This document shows, piece after piece, positions 1 to 9,337 of a stretch of DNA of 64,000 bases (its first letter is position 1; the number at the start of each line of letters is the position of its first letter). A program made the position numbers and the translations under genes. A model generated the notes under the pieces. That model was not told the DNA's origin and did no database searches. It worked only from the letters and a program-made list of their open reading frames with translations. The stretch is from Flavobacterium urumqiense (lineage in GTDB: Bacteria; Bacteroidota; Bacteroidia; Flavobacteriales; Flavobacteriaceae): the NCBI RefSeq assembly GCF_900108015.1, contig NZ_FNVP01000006.1, positions 135,982 through 199,981 on the forward strand. The letters run 5' to 3'.

Positions 1-434
1 TTGATTTTGAAAATTCAGAAGGAAATTTAGGAATTGCCAATGCGATTTTCGAACATTTATCGGCTAAATTACCATTGTCAAGATTACAACGTGATTTGAC
101 TGATAGTACCGTTTTGAGAAATATCGGTGTACCAATGGGACACACGCTAATCGCTTTTGAAGCTACTTTGAAAGGATTGAACAAATTGTTATTGAACGAA
201 CCTAAATTCCATGAAGATTTAGAGAAAAACTGGGCTGTTGTTGCTGAAGCGATTCAAACAATTTTGCGTCGTGAAGGATATCCAAATCCGTATGAAGCAT
301 TGAAAGGATTAACCAGAACCAATGAAGCGATTGATAAAAAGGCAATTCATGGCTTTATCACAACCTTAGATGTTTCGGATGAAATTAAAGCGGAATTAAT
401 GCAAATTACTCCAAGTAATTTCTTGGGAATATAA
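1..434 (+). CDS. purB: Adenylosuccinate lyase, C-terminal part (5' end outside window)
   Basis: The frame is open from the first bases of the window, with codons starting at base 3 and the stop at 432-434, so only about 143 C-terminal residues are visible. The text DSTVLRNIGVPMGH with helices on both sides is the C-terminal helical domain of adenylosuccinate lyase. This enzyme splits succinyl-AICAR and adenylosuccinate to release fumarate in purine and AMP synthesis. The signature loop of the fumarase/aspartase superfamily would lie upstream, outside the window. The TTG at 75 is internal to the conserved block and is not a real start. No terminator follows, and a lipoprotein gene begins 31 bases downstream. 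The identity is firm from the conserved motif, though the catalytic part cannot be checked here. Confidence 0.93.
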   Translation, partial: DFENSEGNLGIANAIFEHLSAKLPLSRLQRDLTDSTVLRNIGVPMGHTLIAFEATLKGLNKLLLNEPKFHEDLEKNWAVVAEAIQTILRREGYPNPYEALKGLTRTNEAIDKKAIHGFITTLDVSDEIKAELMQITPSNFLGI

Positions 435-464
435 AAACAAAACATTTACAAAGTACAAAGCAAT

Positions 465-1238
465 ATGAACAAAAACACCTACAAATTCATATTCCTTTGT
501 ACTTTTTTTTTATTTTCTTGTCAAAATAAAAACACTTCTCAAAAAAATAATTTTAAAGAAATTACGCCTGGAGTTGTAATCTCATTTGATGATGCGAGTA
601 TAAATGAATGGTGTCAGGCTGATAAAATATTGCGCCAATATTCCTGGAAAGCTACTTTTTGCGTTTCTAAAATAAATACTTTAAATCATTCTGAAATAAA
701 GGAACTCAAGCAATTGCAGAAAGACGGACACGAAATTGCAGGACATGGTTTCCATCATTTTGACGCTCCTAAATTTGTTGCAAAAAATGGAATAGACGCC
801 TACATTAAACAGGAAATAAATCCAATGCTTACTTTAATGCATTTTTATAATTTTAAAGTAACGGCATTTGTTTATCCTTTTGGTTTTAGAAATGCCAACA
901 TTGATAATGCCCTTTTGAAAAAATTTGAAATTATCAGAGGAACAACTTATGGCGCTGAAGATCCATTTTTTCAAAATTGCTATTTTAATAACTCCACGCT
1001 AGTTTATGGAATAGGTATTGATACGGACCATCCCAATTTCAGCATTCCGTATCTTTTAAAATTATTGGATTATGCTAAACGAAAGCATAAAATTTTAATC
1101 CTATTTGGACACAAACCGGTAAAGAAAATCACTGCCAATTATCAGACTACAATGGAAACATTAAAACTGATTTGTAATTATGTCAAACAACATAATATGA
1201 CGTTTTATAAATTGTCTGAATTAAACAATTTAAAATAA
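465..1238 (+). CDS. Polysaccharide deacetylase (NodB-like) lipoprotein
   Basis: This 257-residue protein has a lipoprotein signal (short basic start, hydrophobic stretch, LFSC with lipidated Cys19), so it should sit on the periplasmic side of a membrane. The NodB deacetylase fold is suggested by ISFDDAS at residues 39-45 (catalytic base and metal aspartates 42/43) and by GHGFHH with metal ligands His94 and His98. A YPFG segment (motif 3) and a late LFGH (motif 5 histidine) follow. Family members remove N- or O-acetyl groups from cell-wall or exopolysaccharides using a divalent metal. The substrate cannot be told from sequence. It follows purB by 31 bases but has no obvious metabolic link to it. 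The downstream gap holds a dispersed repeat. Confidence 0.8.
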   Translation: MNKNTYKFIFLCTFFLFSCQNKNTSQKNNFKEITPGVVISFDDASINEWCQADKILRQYSWKATFCVSKINTLNHSEIKELKQLQKDGHEIAGHGFHHFDAPKFVAKNGIDAYIKQEINPMLTLMHFYNFKVTAFVYPFGFRNANIDNALLKKFEIIRGTTYGAEDPFFQNCYFNNSTLVYGIGIDTDHPNFSIPYLLKLLDYAKRKHKILILFGHKPVKKITANYQTTMETLKLICNYVKQHNMTFYKLSELNNLK

Positions 1239-1298
1239 CATTTCATTGCAAGAGTGAAAAGCATTAATTTTATAAAAACACAAATGCTTCTGACAATT

Positions 1299-1440
1299 TA
1301 GCCCAGACAAAAGTAAAAAGCCTTGAGGGAAAAAATCATTTTTTCTTGCACTTGCAGAGCGACCAAAGGAAGCTCCTGCAAGGGGAATAGAAAAAACGAT
1401 TTATGACTGAAAGCTTGAAACGGATGGCTGGAATAGCTCC
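1299..1440 (+). repeat. Dispersed intergenic repeat, copy A
   Basis: The gap between the deacetylase and antiporter genes holds a sequence that begins TAGCCCAGA and ends GGCTGGAATAGCTCC. It shares both ends with the copy at 30150-30230. It also shares AGAGCGACCAAAGGAAG (1356-1372) with the opposite-orientation copy at 39107-39205. There is no coding potential. It resembles a repeat that I recall from flavobacterial intergenic regions, but its function is not known to me. Confidence 0.65.
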
Positions 1441-1458
1441 TAAATTAAAACATAAACT

Positions 1459-3699
1459 ATGGAAACTGCTGCAATAGTTACGGAAACGACACATCACCTA
1501 CAACCATTGATAAGCGATTTGGGATTAATACTTATGACAGCCGGGATTGCCGTTTTATTATTTAAAAAATTAAAGCAACCGCTGGTTTTGGGTTATTTGA
1601 TAGCGGGATTTTTGGCTGGAAATCATTTTGATTTTTTCCCATCGGTGACTGATATTAAAAGTGTAGATCTTTGGGCAGAGATTGGCGTAATCTTTTTATT
1701 GTTCAGCCTTGGACTGGAATTCAGTTTTAAGAAATTGATGAAAGTGGGCGGAACAGCTTCAATCACTGCGATTACACAAATTGTGACGATGGTCATAATT
1801 GGTTATTTTGTTGGTCAATGGATGGATTGGTCCAAAATGGACAGCATTTTTTTAGGGGTAATTCTTTCGATTTCATCGACTACTATTATTCTCAAAACAT
1901 TTGAAGAATTAGGGGTTAAGGCTCAGAATTTTGCTGGTATTGTCATTGGTTCCCTTATTGTTCAGGATATTGTTGCCATACTAATGATGGTATTATTATC
2001 GACTGTTGCCGTTACCAATCAATTTTCGGGTGGAGAATTATTGCAATCAGTTTTGAAACTACTATTTTTCTTAACGATTTGGTTTGTTGGAGGCATCTTT
2101 TTTATTCCCACTTTACTCAAAAGAGCAAAGCATTTACTATCCGATGAAATGTTGCTTATTATTTCGCTGGCACTTTGTTTGATGATGGTTATTCTGGCTG
2201 CAGATGTTGGTTTTTCACCTGCACTTGGTGCATTTATTATGGGTTCTATCATTGCAGAGACCACGCAGGCAGAACATATAGAGCATTTAGTAAAACCGGT
2301 TAAAGATTTATTTGGAGCCGTTTTCTTTGTTTCTGTTGGAATGTTAATTGATCCTGAAACCTTGTATGATCATGCAATTCCTGTCCTCATTCTGTCCCTA
2401 ATAACCATTTTTGGTCAATCGATAAGCTCTACTGCTGGCGCATTACTTTCGGGTCAACCCTTAAAACAATCCGTGCAAACGGGAATGAGTTTGTCTCAAA
2501 TTGGGGAATTTTCCTTTATCATTGCGACGTTGGGAATGACATTAAATGTAACGAGTTCATTTTTGTATCCTATAGTGGTAGCGGTTTCGGCAGTAACGAC
2601 ATTCACGACGCCATTTATGATAAAATTGTCCACGCCGTTTTCAGAATATTTATCCAAAAAATTGCCTAGAAAATGGACTAAAAGAATTGAACGTTACAGT
2701 GCGAATGCCCAAGCCATTAAATCGGTTAGCAATTGGCAGATTGTAATTAATGCTTATCTCGTTCAAGTCATTGTTCACTCGGTAATAATCGTTGCGGCAA
2801 TTTTACTCTCCTCTAAATATCTTTTGCCGTTGGTTACTGATTTTCAATTTGGTAATGCCTTAGGCGCATTAATTACTTTGGTGGTACTTTCCCCTTTTTT
2901 ATGGGCGCTTTCTTTACGTCGTGTTGCGGTAAATGAAGTCGCTATATTGCTCGAGGAACGAAAATATCGAGGACCAATTCTGATGATGCTTCTCTTGAGA
3001 GTACTTCTCACCACATTTTTTATTGGATTTTTATTAAATATTTTCTTTTCTCCAATTTTTGCTTTTATTGCTCTGATTGTAGCTTTGGTCGTCTATTTTG
3101 TTTTCCAAAAAAAATTAAATGCACAATACCATCGGATTGAAAATCATTTCTTAAAAAACCTAAATGCAAGAGAAATCACAAAAGCCAAAAGAAGCCGAAG
3201 CGATTTATCTCCCTGGGATGGACACATGACTTTTTTCGATATTGCCACGGAGTCCAATATTGCAGGAAAAACATTGGAGGAATTAAAAATTAGGGAACAA
3301 ATAGGAATAAATATTGCGTTTATTAAGCGAGGCGATATTATGATCAATATTCCCAATAAAAACGAACGATTATTTCCAAATGATGAAATATGCGTGATAG
3401 GCACTGATGCGCAGGTAAAAGAATTCAAATCGTATTTGGACCAACATGAAATTGATGTTCCTGATACGCTTACCGAAACCGAAATTGTATTGCGACAAAT
3501 AGAATTGAAAAATGAATCCTACATTGGAAAAAGTATTCGGGATTCCAAATTGCGGGAGAAAACAAGTGGTTTGGTTGTAGGTATCGAAAAAAAGGGAAAA
3601 AGAATCTTAAATCCCGAATCAGATGTAGTATTAGAGAAGGATGATATTCTCTGGATTGTTGGAAATAAAAAATTATTAGCTGATTTGGTTCATAATTAG
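1459..3699 (+). CDS. CPA2-family cation:proton antiporter with two C-terminal TrkA_C domains
   Basis: This 746-residue inner-membrane protein starts with a CPA2 (KefB/KefC-like) exchanger domain of about 12 hydrophobic segments (roughly residues 16-400), including GLEFSF and the glycine-rich inverted-repeat segments. A further membrane region follows at about 425-560. Two TrkA_C-type ligand domains lie near residues 600-672 and 690-746. There is no Rossmann GxGxxG RCK_N domain, unlike KefC, so nucleotide gating of the KefC kind is not supported. The likely role is K+/H+ or Na+/H+ exchange in pH or osmotic control; the ion cannot be assigned. It stands alone, preceded by a repeat and closed by a strong bidirectional terminator shared with guaB. 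Confidence 0.88.
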   Translation: METAAIVTETTHHLQPLISDLGLILMTAGIAVLLFKKLKQPLVLGYLIAGFLAGNHFDFFPSVTDIKSVDLWAEIGVIFLLFSLGLEFSFKKLMKVGGTASITAITQIVTMVIIGYFVGQWMDWSKMDSIFLGVILSISSTTIILKTFEELGVKAQNFAGIVIGSLIVQDIVAILMMVLLSTVAVTNQFSGGELLQSVLKLLFFLTIWFVGGIFFIPTLLKRAKHLLSDEMLLIISLALCLMMVILAADVGFSPALGAFIMGSIIAETTQAEHIEHLVKPVKDLFGAVFFVSVGMLIDPETLYDHAIPVLILSLITIFGQSISSTAGALLSGQPLKQSVQTGMSLSQIGEFSFIIATLGMTLNVTSSFLYPIVVAVSAVTTFTTPFMIKLSTPFSEYLSKKLPRKWTKRIERYSANAQAIKSVSNWQIVINAYLVQVIVHSVIIVAAILLSSKYLLPLVTDFQFGNALGALITLVVLSPFLWALSLRRVAVNEVAILLEERKYRGPILMMLLLRVLLTTFFIGFLLNIFFSPIFAFIALIVALVVYFVFQKKLNAQYHRIENHFLKNLNAREITKAKRSRSDLSPWDGHMTFFDIATESNIAGKTLEELKIREQIGINIAFIKRGDIMINIPNKNERLFPNDEICVIGTDAQVKEFKSYLDQHEIDVPDTLTETEIVLRQIELKNESYIGKSIRDSKLREKTSGLVVGIEKKGKRILNPESDVVLEKDDILWIVGNKKLLADLVHN

Positions 3700-3745
3700 A
3701 CATAAAAAAAGTGCAAGAAATGAATCTTGCACTTTTTTTATGTCT
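3698..3745. terminator. Bidirectional terminator between the antiporter gene and guaB
   Basis: A perfect 20-bp inverted repeat (3698-3717 and 3726-3745) encloses an 8-base loop. The stem has a GTGCAAG/CTTGCAC core and A7/T7 runs, so it gives a T tract on either strand. It lies between two convergent genes and overlaps the last two bases of the antiporter stop codon. Confidence 0.9.
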
Positions 3746-3758
3746 TTTTCAGACTATT

Positions 3759-5231
3759 TTATCTCGAGTAATTTGGAGCCTCTTTAGTAATCGTTACATT
3801 ATGAGGATGACTTTCGTTGATACCACTTGCAGTGATACGAACAAAGCGACCTGTTTCCTGTAAAGTTGGAATATCTTTTGAACCACAATATCCCATTCCG
3901 GCGCGAAGACCACCAATGAATTGTTGCATGCTTTCATTCAATTCTCCTTTGTAAGGTACACGGCCTACAATTCCTTCCGGAACCAATTTCTTAACGTCAT
4001 CTTCCACATCTTGGAAATAACGATCTTTTGACCCTTCCTGCATTGCTTCAACAGAACCCATACCACGGTATGATTTGAATTTTCTTCCTTCGAAAATAAT
4101 AGTTTCTCCGGGAGATTCCATTGTTCCGGCTAACAAAGAACCTAGCATTACGCAGTCAGCACCTGCAGCAATAGCTTTAGGAATATCACCTGTGTAACGA
4201 ATTCCACCATCAGCAATTACTGGAACTCCAGAACCTTTTATAGCAGCAGCAACTTCAAGAACAGCTGAAAACTGAGGAAAACCAACACCAGCAACGATAC
4301 GAGTCGTACAAATAGAACCTGGTCCAATTCCTACTTTCACACCATCAGCGCCATTTTCAACCAAGTATTTCGCTGCTTCAGCGGTAGCAATATTACCAAC
4401 AATAACGTCTAATTCTGGGAATTTAGCTTTCACTAATTTTAGTACATCCACTACTCCTTTTGTATGTCCGTGAGCAGTATCGATTATAACGGCATCTACT
4501 CCAGCATTAACCAAAGCGGTAGCTCTTTCTACAGCATCTGCAGTAACGCCTAATGCGGCAGCTACGCGTAAACGTCCGTATTTATCTTTATTTGCATTTG
4601 GTTTTTGGGTCAATTTAGTAATATCTCTAAACGTAATTAAACCCACTAATTTATAAGCGGCATCTACTACCGGAAGTTTCTCAATTTTATAACCTTGCAA
4701 AACTACCTCGGCTTGTTCTAATGAAGTTCCTTCGGCAACAGTTACCAAGTTTTCACTTGTCATTACCTCAACGATAGGTCTTGCATTATTTTTTTCGAAA
4801 CGCAAATCACGATTAGTGACAATTCCTTTTAGCATTTTGTTTTCATCCACAATTGGAATACCACCAATACCATATTCCTTCATTGCGTTTTTAGCATCGG
4901 CAACGGTAGAGGTCAGCGGCAAAGTAACGGGATCGATAATCATACCGGATTCGGCACGTTTTACTTTTCTCACCTTGGCAGCTTGTTGCTCGATAGTCAT
5001 ATTTTTGTGTAAAACACCAATACCGCCCTCTTGGGCCATAGCAATTGCCATAGCGCTTTCGGTTACAGTATCCATAGCAGCGGATACTATTGGAACGTTA
5101 AGTGTAATGTTTCTTGAAAATCTAGATTTGATACTCACTTTGCGAGGAAGAACCTCTGAGTAATTAGGAACTAATAGTACATCATCGTAAGTTAATCCTT
5201 CACCGATAATCTTAGAATTGTGTGCGATCAT
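3759..5231 (-). CDS. guaB: Inosine-5'-monophosphate dehydrogenase
   Basis: This enzyme oxidises IMP to XMP with NAD+, the committed step of GMP synthesis. The 490-residue product has a TIM barrel with a pair of CBS domains inserted at about residues 90-205. The loop [11 protein letters not shown] carries the catalytic Cys308, followed by GVGFPQ and the YRGMGS flap region. I chose the ATG at 5231 (protein [10 protein letters not shown]...). The frame stays open to 5267, but the -7 promoter box at 5255-5262 lies inside that extension, and 490 residues fits the family length. The gene is convergent with the antiporter and shares its terminator. Confidence 0.96.
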   Translation of the reverse strand: MIAHNSKIIGEGLTYDDVLLVPNYSEVLPRKVSIKSRFSRNITLNVPIVSAAMDTVTESAMAIAMAQEGGIGVLHKNMTIEQQAAKVRKVKRAESGMIIDPVTLPLTSTVADAKNAMKEYGIGGIPIVDENKMLKGIVTNRDLRFEKNNARPIVEVMTSENLVTVAEGTSLEQAEVVLQGYKIEKLPVVDAAYKLVGLITFRDITKLTQKPNANKDKYGRLRVAAALGVTADAVERATALVNAGVDAVIIDTAHGHTKGVVDVLKLVKAKFPELDVIVGNIATAEAAKYLVENGADGVKVGIGPGSICTTRIVAGVGFPQFSAVLEVAAAIKGSGVPVIADGGIRYTGDIPKAIAAGADCVMLGSLLAGTMESPGETIIFEGRKFKSYRGMGSVEAMQEGSKDRYFQDVEDDVKKLVPEGIVGRVPYKGELNESMQQFIGGLRAGMGYCGSKDIPTLQETGRFVRITASGINESHPHNVTITKEAPNYSR

Positions 5232-5254
5232 TGCAATTGTAGTTAAATTGCATG

Positions 5255-5262
5255 CAAATATA
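5255..5262 (-). promoter_or_regulatory. -7 box TATATTTG of guaB
   Basis: This is a perfect match to the Bacteroidota -7 consensus TAnnTTTG on the minus strand, 24 bases before the ATG at 5231. No convincing -33 element was seen at normal spacing. It excludes the upstream start at 5267. Confidence 0.6.
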
Positions 5263-5388
5263 AACAATCTTATGCAAAAAAACGACTACTTTTTATAATA
5301 AATGATTAAATTGCATTGTCAAGGGTATTCTCTCCTCCTATCAACTTTCATTGTTTGTAATCTATAAAATTTGATTAATTTCTTTTCA

Positions 5389-7905
5389 ATGACAGAATCT
5401 AAACAAAATATCAAAGGGCTTTCAGAGGATCAGGTATTGAAATCAAGGGCTGAGAATGGCTCAAATTCTTTCGATCATCAAAATAAAAATAACTTTTTGA
5501 CTTCCTTTATTGAAATGGTAAAGGAACCTATGTTTTTATTGCTGATGACGGCAACAGGAATTTATTTCATTACTGGAGATTATGGAAATGGAGTTTTCAT
5601 GACGGTAGCAATACTATTAGTTTCAACGATTTCACTTTATCAGGAATCCAAAAGCAGAAATGCCATTGAATCCCTAAAAAAACTATCCCAACCCAAAAGC
5701 AAAGTTATTCGCAATAGCGAGATTATAGAAATCCTTAGTGAAGAAATTGTTTTGGGTGATTTCATTCAAATAGAAGAAGGTACATTTATACCGGCTGATG
5801 CCACAATTATTCAATCTAATGATTTTTCTGCCAATGAATCAATACTTACAGGCGAATCGCTTGCAGTTTTTAAAAATGAACAGTCTGAAAACAATAAGGT
5901 ATTTCGCGGAACTATTGTAGCCACCGGCTTGGCCATTTGTGAAGTTAATGCTATTGGTGGCGAAACAAAAATCGGTAAAATCGGTAAAAGCATTGAAACA
6001 ATTATTGAAGAAAAAACACCTTTACAATTACAAATTGGAAACTTTGTAAAGAAAATGTCTCTTGTAGGTTTAGTCATTTTTGGTATTGTTTGGGGTATCA
6101 ATTATTACAATTCGAAAAACATTTTAGACAGTCTTCTGAAAGCATTAACCTTAGCAATGAGTATTATTCCAGAAGAAATTCCCGTTGCTTTTACCACTTT
6201 TATGGCATTAGGTGCCTGGCGTTTAATGAAAATGGGAATTATTGTAAAACAAACTAAAACAGTAGAAACTTTAGGGAGTGCCACCGTAATATGTACGGAT
6301 AAAACAGGAACCATTACTCAAAATAAAATGAGTCTGGCGCAGTGGTACATTTTTTCATCTAATGAAATAAAAGATATTGGTACCGAAAATAACAGCTCCA
6401 ATTTAAGTAAAGAAGAATTGGAATTATTAAGTATCTCGATGTGGGCCAGTGAACCTATTCCGTTTGACGGTATGGAGATTGCTTTGCATGAAGCGTATTC
6501 AAAATTAAAAATTACTGATGAAAGAACTAATTTCAAATTAATACACGAATATCCGTTGGATGGAAAACCTCCAATGATGACCCACGTTTTTGAAAACCAA
6601 GAAGGAACAAGAATTATTGCTGCCAAAGGCGCTCCGGAAGCATTAATTGCCTGTTCCAATCTATCACAAGAGGAAACCATACAAGTTTCCAAAGCTGTTG
6701 AAGCCATGGCAAATAGGGGCTTTCGTGTTTTGGGAGTTGGTGTAACTGAATTTTTGGGGGATAATTTTCCAAAAATTCAGCAAGATTTTGCTTTTCATTT
6801 TATGGGTCTAGTTGCTTTTTATGATCCACCAAAAGAGAATATTAAAGCCGTTTTTGAAACGTTTTATAACGCAGGAATTTTAGTGAAAATAGTTACTGGC
6901 GATAATGCAGTCACAACATCTACTATAGCAAAGCAAGTTGGTTTCAGAAACCATGAAAAAACAGTAAACGGAGATGAATTAATGGCAATGGATGACGCTA
7001 CTTTGAAAGAAAAAGTAATGGAAACAACCATCTTTACGAGAATGTTCCCCGAGGCCAAACTTAAAATCATAAAAGCCTTAAAAGATAATACTCAAATTGT
7101 AGCCATGACTGGTGATGGCGTAAACGATGGTCCCGCATTAAAATCAGCGCACATAGGAATTGCTATGGGTAAAAAAGGAACAGAAATTGCCAAAGAAGCG
7201 GCTAATTTAATTCTGATTGATGATGATTTTTCTAAAATGACGGATGCAATTGCTATGGGAAGAAAAATTTATATCAATCTAAAAAAGGCGATTCAGTATA
7301 TTATTTCCATACATATTCCCATTATCCTAATTGTCTTTATTCCTCTGGCATTGGGTTGGATTTATCCAAATATTTTCTCGCCAGTTCACGTTATTTTTCT
7401 GGAAATAATAATGGGCCCTACCTGTTCTATTATCTATGAAAATGAACCTATGGAACGAAATCTAATGTTGCTAAAGCCGAGGCCTTTTACTAAAACTTTT
7501 TTTAATTTGAAAGAAATCACCATCAGCATCATACAGGGACTTATGATCACTATTGGACTCTTATTTGTTTATCAATATTGTGTGGCGACGAATTGTATCG
7601 AAAGCGTAACGCGAACAACTATTTTTCTAACATTGATATCGTCTAACATCTTTCTGACCCTTGTTAATCGTTCTTTTTATTATTCAATATTTACAACTTT
7701 AGGCAATAAAAATAATTTAGTTTTAATGATTATTTCCTTAACCATTTTCATTACCGCTTTACTTTTATTTGTACCTGTATTTTCACATTTCTTTCAATTT
7801 GAGAAGGTTTCAGGAAGCCAAATAGGTTTGAGTATTTTAGTTGGATTTGTTTCGGTTCTTTGGATAGAAATATACAAATGGTTCAAACGCAGAAAAGACC
7901 AATAA
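5389..7905 (+). CDS. P2-type cation-transporting ATPase (Ca2+-ATPase-like)
   Basis: This 838-residue inner-membrane P-type ATPase has, in order: an N-terminal cation-ATPase domain, membrane pair M1/M2, an actuator domain with LTGES, and M3/M4 with PEEIP. The phosphorylation motif DKTGTIT follows with Asp304, then a nucleotide domain with KGAPEAL, the hinge TGDGVNDGPAL and six C-terminal membrane segments. The PEEIP ion-site motif and the long C-terminal membrane region place it in subgroup P2A/P2B (calcium and related cations). Heavy-metal binding domains and CPC are absent. The ATG at 5389 is preferred to the TTG at 5371. The exact ion is not shown by sequence. It is convergent with the beta-barrel gene 25 bases downstream. 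Confidence 0.88.
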   Translation: MTESKQNIKGLSEDQVLKSRAENGSNSFDHQNKNNFLTSFIEMVKEPMFLLLMTATGIYFITGDYGNGVFMTVAILLVSTISLYQESKSRNAIESLKKLSQPKSKVIRNSEIIEILSEEIVLGDFIQIEEGTFIPADATIIQSNDFSANESILTGESLAVFKNEQSENNKVFRGTIVATGLAICEVNAIGGETKIGKIGKSIETIIEEKTPLQLQIGNFVKKMSLVGLVIFGIVWGINYYNSKNILDSLLKALTLAMSIIPEEIPVAFTTFMALGAWRLMKMGIIVKQTKTVETLGSATVICTDKTGTITQNKMSLAQWYIFSSNEIKDIGTENNSSNLSKEELELLSISMWASEPIPFDGMEIALHEAYSKLKITDERTNFKLIHEYPLDGKPPMMTHVFENQEGTRIIAAKGAPEALIACSNLSQEETIQVSKAVEAMANRGFRVLGVGVTEFLGDNFPKIQQDFAFHFMGLVAFYDPPKENIKAVFETFYNAGILVKIVTGDNAVTTSTIAKQVGFRNHEKTVNGDELMAMDDATLKEKVMETTIFTRMFPEAKLKIIKALKDNTQIVAMTGDGVNDGPALKSAHIGIAMGKKGTEIAKEAANLILIDDDFSKMTDAIAMGRKIYINLKKAIQYIISIHIPIILIVFIPLALGWIYPNIFSPVHVIFLEIIMGPTCSIIYENEPMERNLMLLKPRPFTKTFFNLKEITISIIQGLMITIGLLFVYQYCVATNCIESVTRTTIFLTLISSNIFLTLVNRSFYYSIFTTLGNKNNLVLMIISLTIFITALLLFVPVFSHFFQFEKVSGSQIGLSILVGFVSVLWIEIYKWFKRRKDQ

Positions 7906-7930
7906 CTCAATATTAAACCAAAATATCAAA

Positions 7931-9337
7931 CTAATTTGATGCTTCTTTATCCTTAAAAATAATATTTAGACCGAATTGAAAAGATAAACTGTTGGCTTTT
8001 GCAACATCTCTATATTCTAAAAGGTTATCAGCAAGAATATAAAAATTTACAGGTCCAAAATTACTGGACAATCCCAATCCTATATTTTTAAAAGAGTACG
8101 AATCTATTGTGTAAGTAGCCTTCATTTGTAATGCATTGAAAATTTTCCTTCTGTAATAGGTTGTAAAAGCGATCAATGGTATTCGTGGCGTTGACATAAC
8201 AAATAACTGGGCACCAACGGCACTTTTATAAATAGTTTCTGAGTTATAATCCGTGCAATTACAGTCCGTAGCTCGTTCTTCTTTAAATGAATATTGAATA
8301 GAGGAGTTGAATTTTGCAGGTCGCCAAGTTGTATATTTCGCATTCAAAGTATCTAACTGAATGGCATCCTTAAATTCCTGATAGACATTCCCTCCTGAAC
8401 TTTCGCCATTAAATTTAGGGTTTATTCCTTCGTACTTATAATATCCTTTGTATGTCAAATTCTCCACCTCTTTGGTGTGTTTAATAAAACCAACATCAAC
8501 AATACTTGCCGTGAATTGGATATTTTTTTTAGGATAGTAGGTAAGCCCAGCATCAAAACCTAAGCCTAAATTACCACCAAATAAAGCTCTACTTTTAATG
8601 TCTTTTGCCACTTCACCATCATAATTCTGATCGTCATACTTAGCAATACCTGATGTATTGAGTTGCAAATTAGAGTAGATAACTTGTTCGTACATATTAA
8701 CGTTCGAAGGAATTGTATAAATATATCCTGAATTTTTTGTTGACGAGGCATTAAAAATACTGGAATAAATTTTCCCTCTAAATCCTACTGTCAGCCTCTC
8801 ATTTATATTTTTATGATAACCGATATGCAGCGCCGTCAGCATTTCTGCTTTTACATTCAAATCACCCAAATCAAATACTTTCCCCAGATATCCTTTATTT
8901 CCCTCTAAAGCCAGAATAGCGTGATCTTTAGGCATATAGCTCAGGAAATCGAATTCCTGATACATTCCAAAAGAAACATAAGAATCATATTGATCTTGTC
9001 CGCCTTTAATTCTAAAACCTCCACTGAATAATTCTATTTGTTCGTTTATTGCTGCTCTATCTTTTCTTGTGGTGGAAAACACGACATCGCGCAATTTTAC
9101 GTTAAAATCTATTCCATTGTTTGCAAATAAATCATAAGCAGAGAAACCACTGGATCCTACATTCGCCGAAATTCCCGATAATAATGGAATTCCAAAATAG
9201 AATTTATATTTTACATCAGACCCTGGATTAGTCATCAAAGACTGAGGCACTGCCGTAAAATTATATAAAAGTTGTTTGTTTTGTGAAATACTTTTAACCG
9301 ATACAAATAGAACAAAAAGCAAGATTAATTTTTTCAT
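7931..9337 (-). CDS. DUF5723-family outer-membrane beta-barrel protein
   Basis: This 468-residue protein has a clear signal peptide (MKKLILLFVLFVSVKSIS, cleavage before QNK). The rest is rich in alternating aromatic/polar beta strands typical of an outer-membrane barrel. Blocks such as PQSLMTNPG, DFLSYMPKDHAILALEGN, RALFGGNLGLGFD and NFYILADNLLEY near the C terminus match my memory of DUF5723, a Bacteroidota family with no assigned function that resembles PorP/SprF-like barrels. The start overlaps the stop of the upstream lipoprotein gene by 4 bases (ATGA), so the two are co-translated. The role is unknown; it may be a surface assembly or export component with the lipoprotein. Confidence 0.8.
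   Translation of the reverse strand: MKKLILLFVLFVSVKSISQNKQLLYNFTAVPQSLMTNPGSDVKYKFYFGIPLLSGISANVGSSGFSAYDLFANNGIDFNVKLRDVVFSTTRKDRAAINEQIELFSGGFRIKGGQDQYDSYVSFGMYQEFDFLSYMPKDHAILALEGNKGYLGKVFDLGDLNVKAEMLTALHIGYHKNINERLTVGFRGKIYSSIFNASSTKNSGYIYTIPSNVNMYEQVIYSNLQLNTSGIAKYDDQNYDGEVAKDIKSRALFGGNLGLGFDAGLTYYPKKNIQFTASIVDVGFIKHTKEVENLTYKGYYKYEGINPKFNGESSGGNVYQEFKDAIQLDTLNAKYTTWRPAKFNSSIQYSFKEERATDCNCTDYNSETIYKSAVGAQLFVMSTPRIPLIAFTTYYRRKIFNALQMKATYTIDSYSFKNIGLGLSSNFGPVNFYILADNLLEYRDVAKANSLSFQFGLNIIFKDKEASN

Noticed and set aside
75-434. Complete 119-codon gene starting at TTG 75
   Set aside because: The frame continues upstream to base 3 with conserved adenylosuccinate lyase text, so the TTG is internal and the gene is 5'-truncated by the window.
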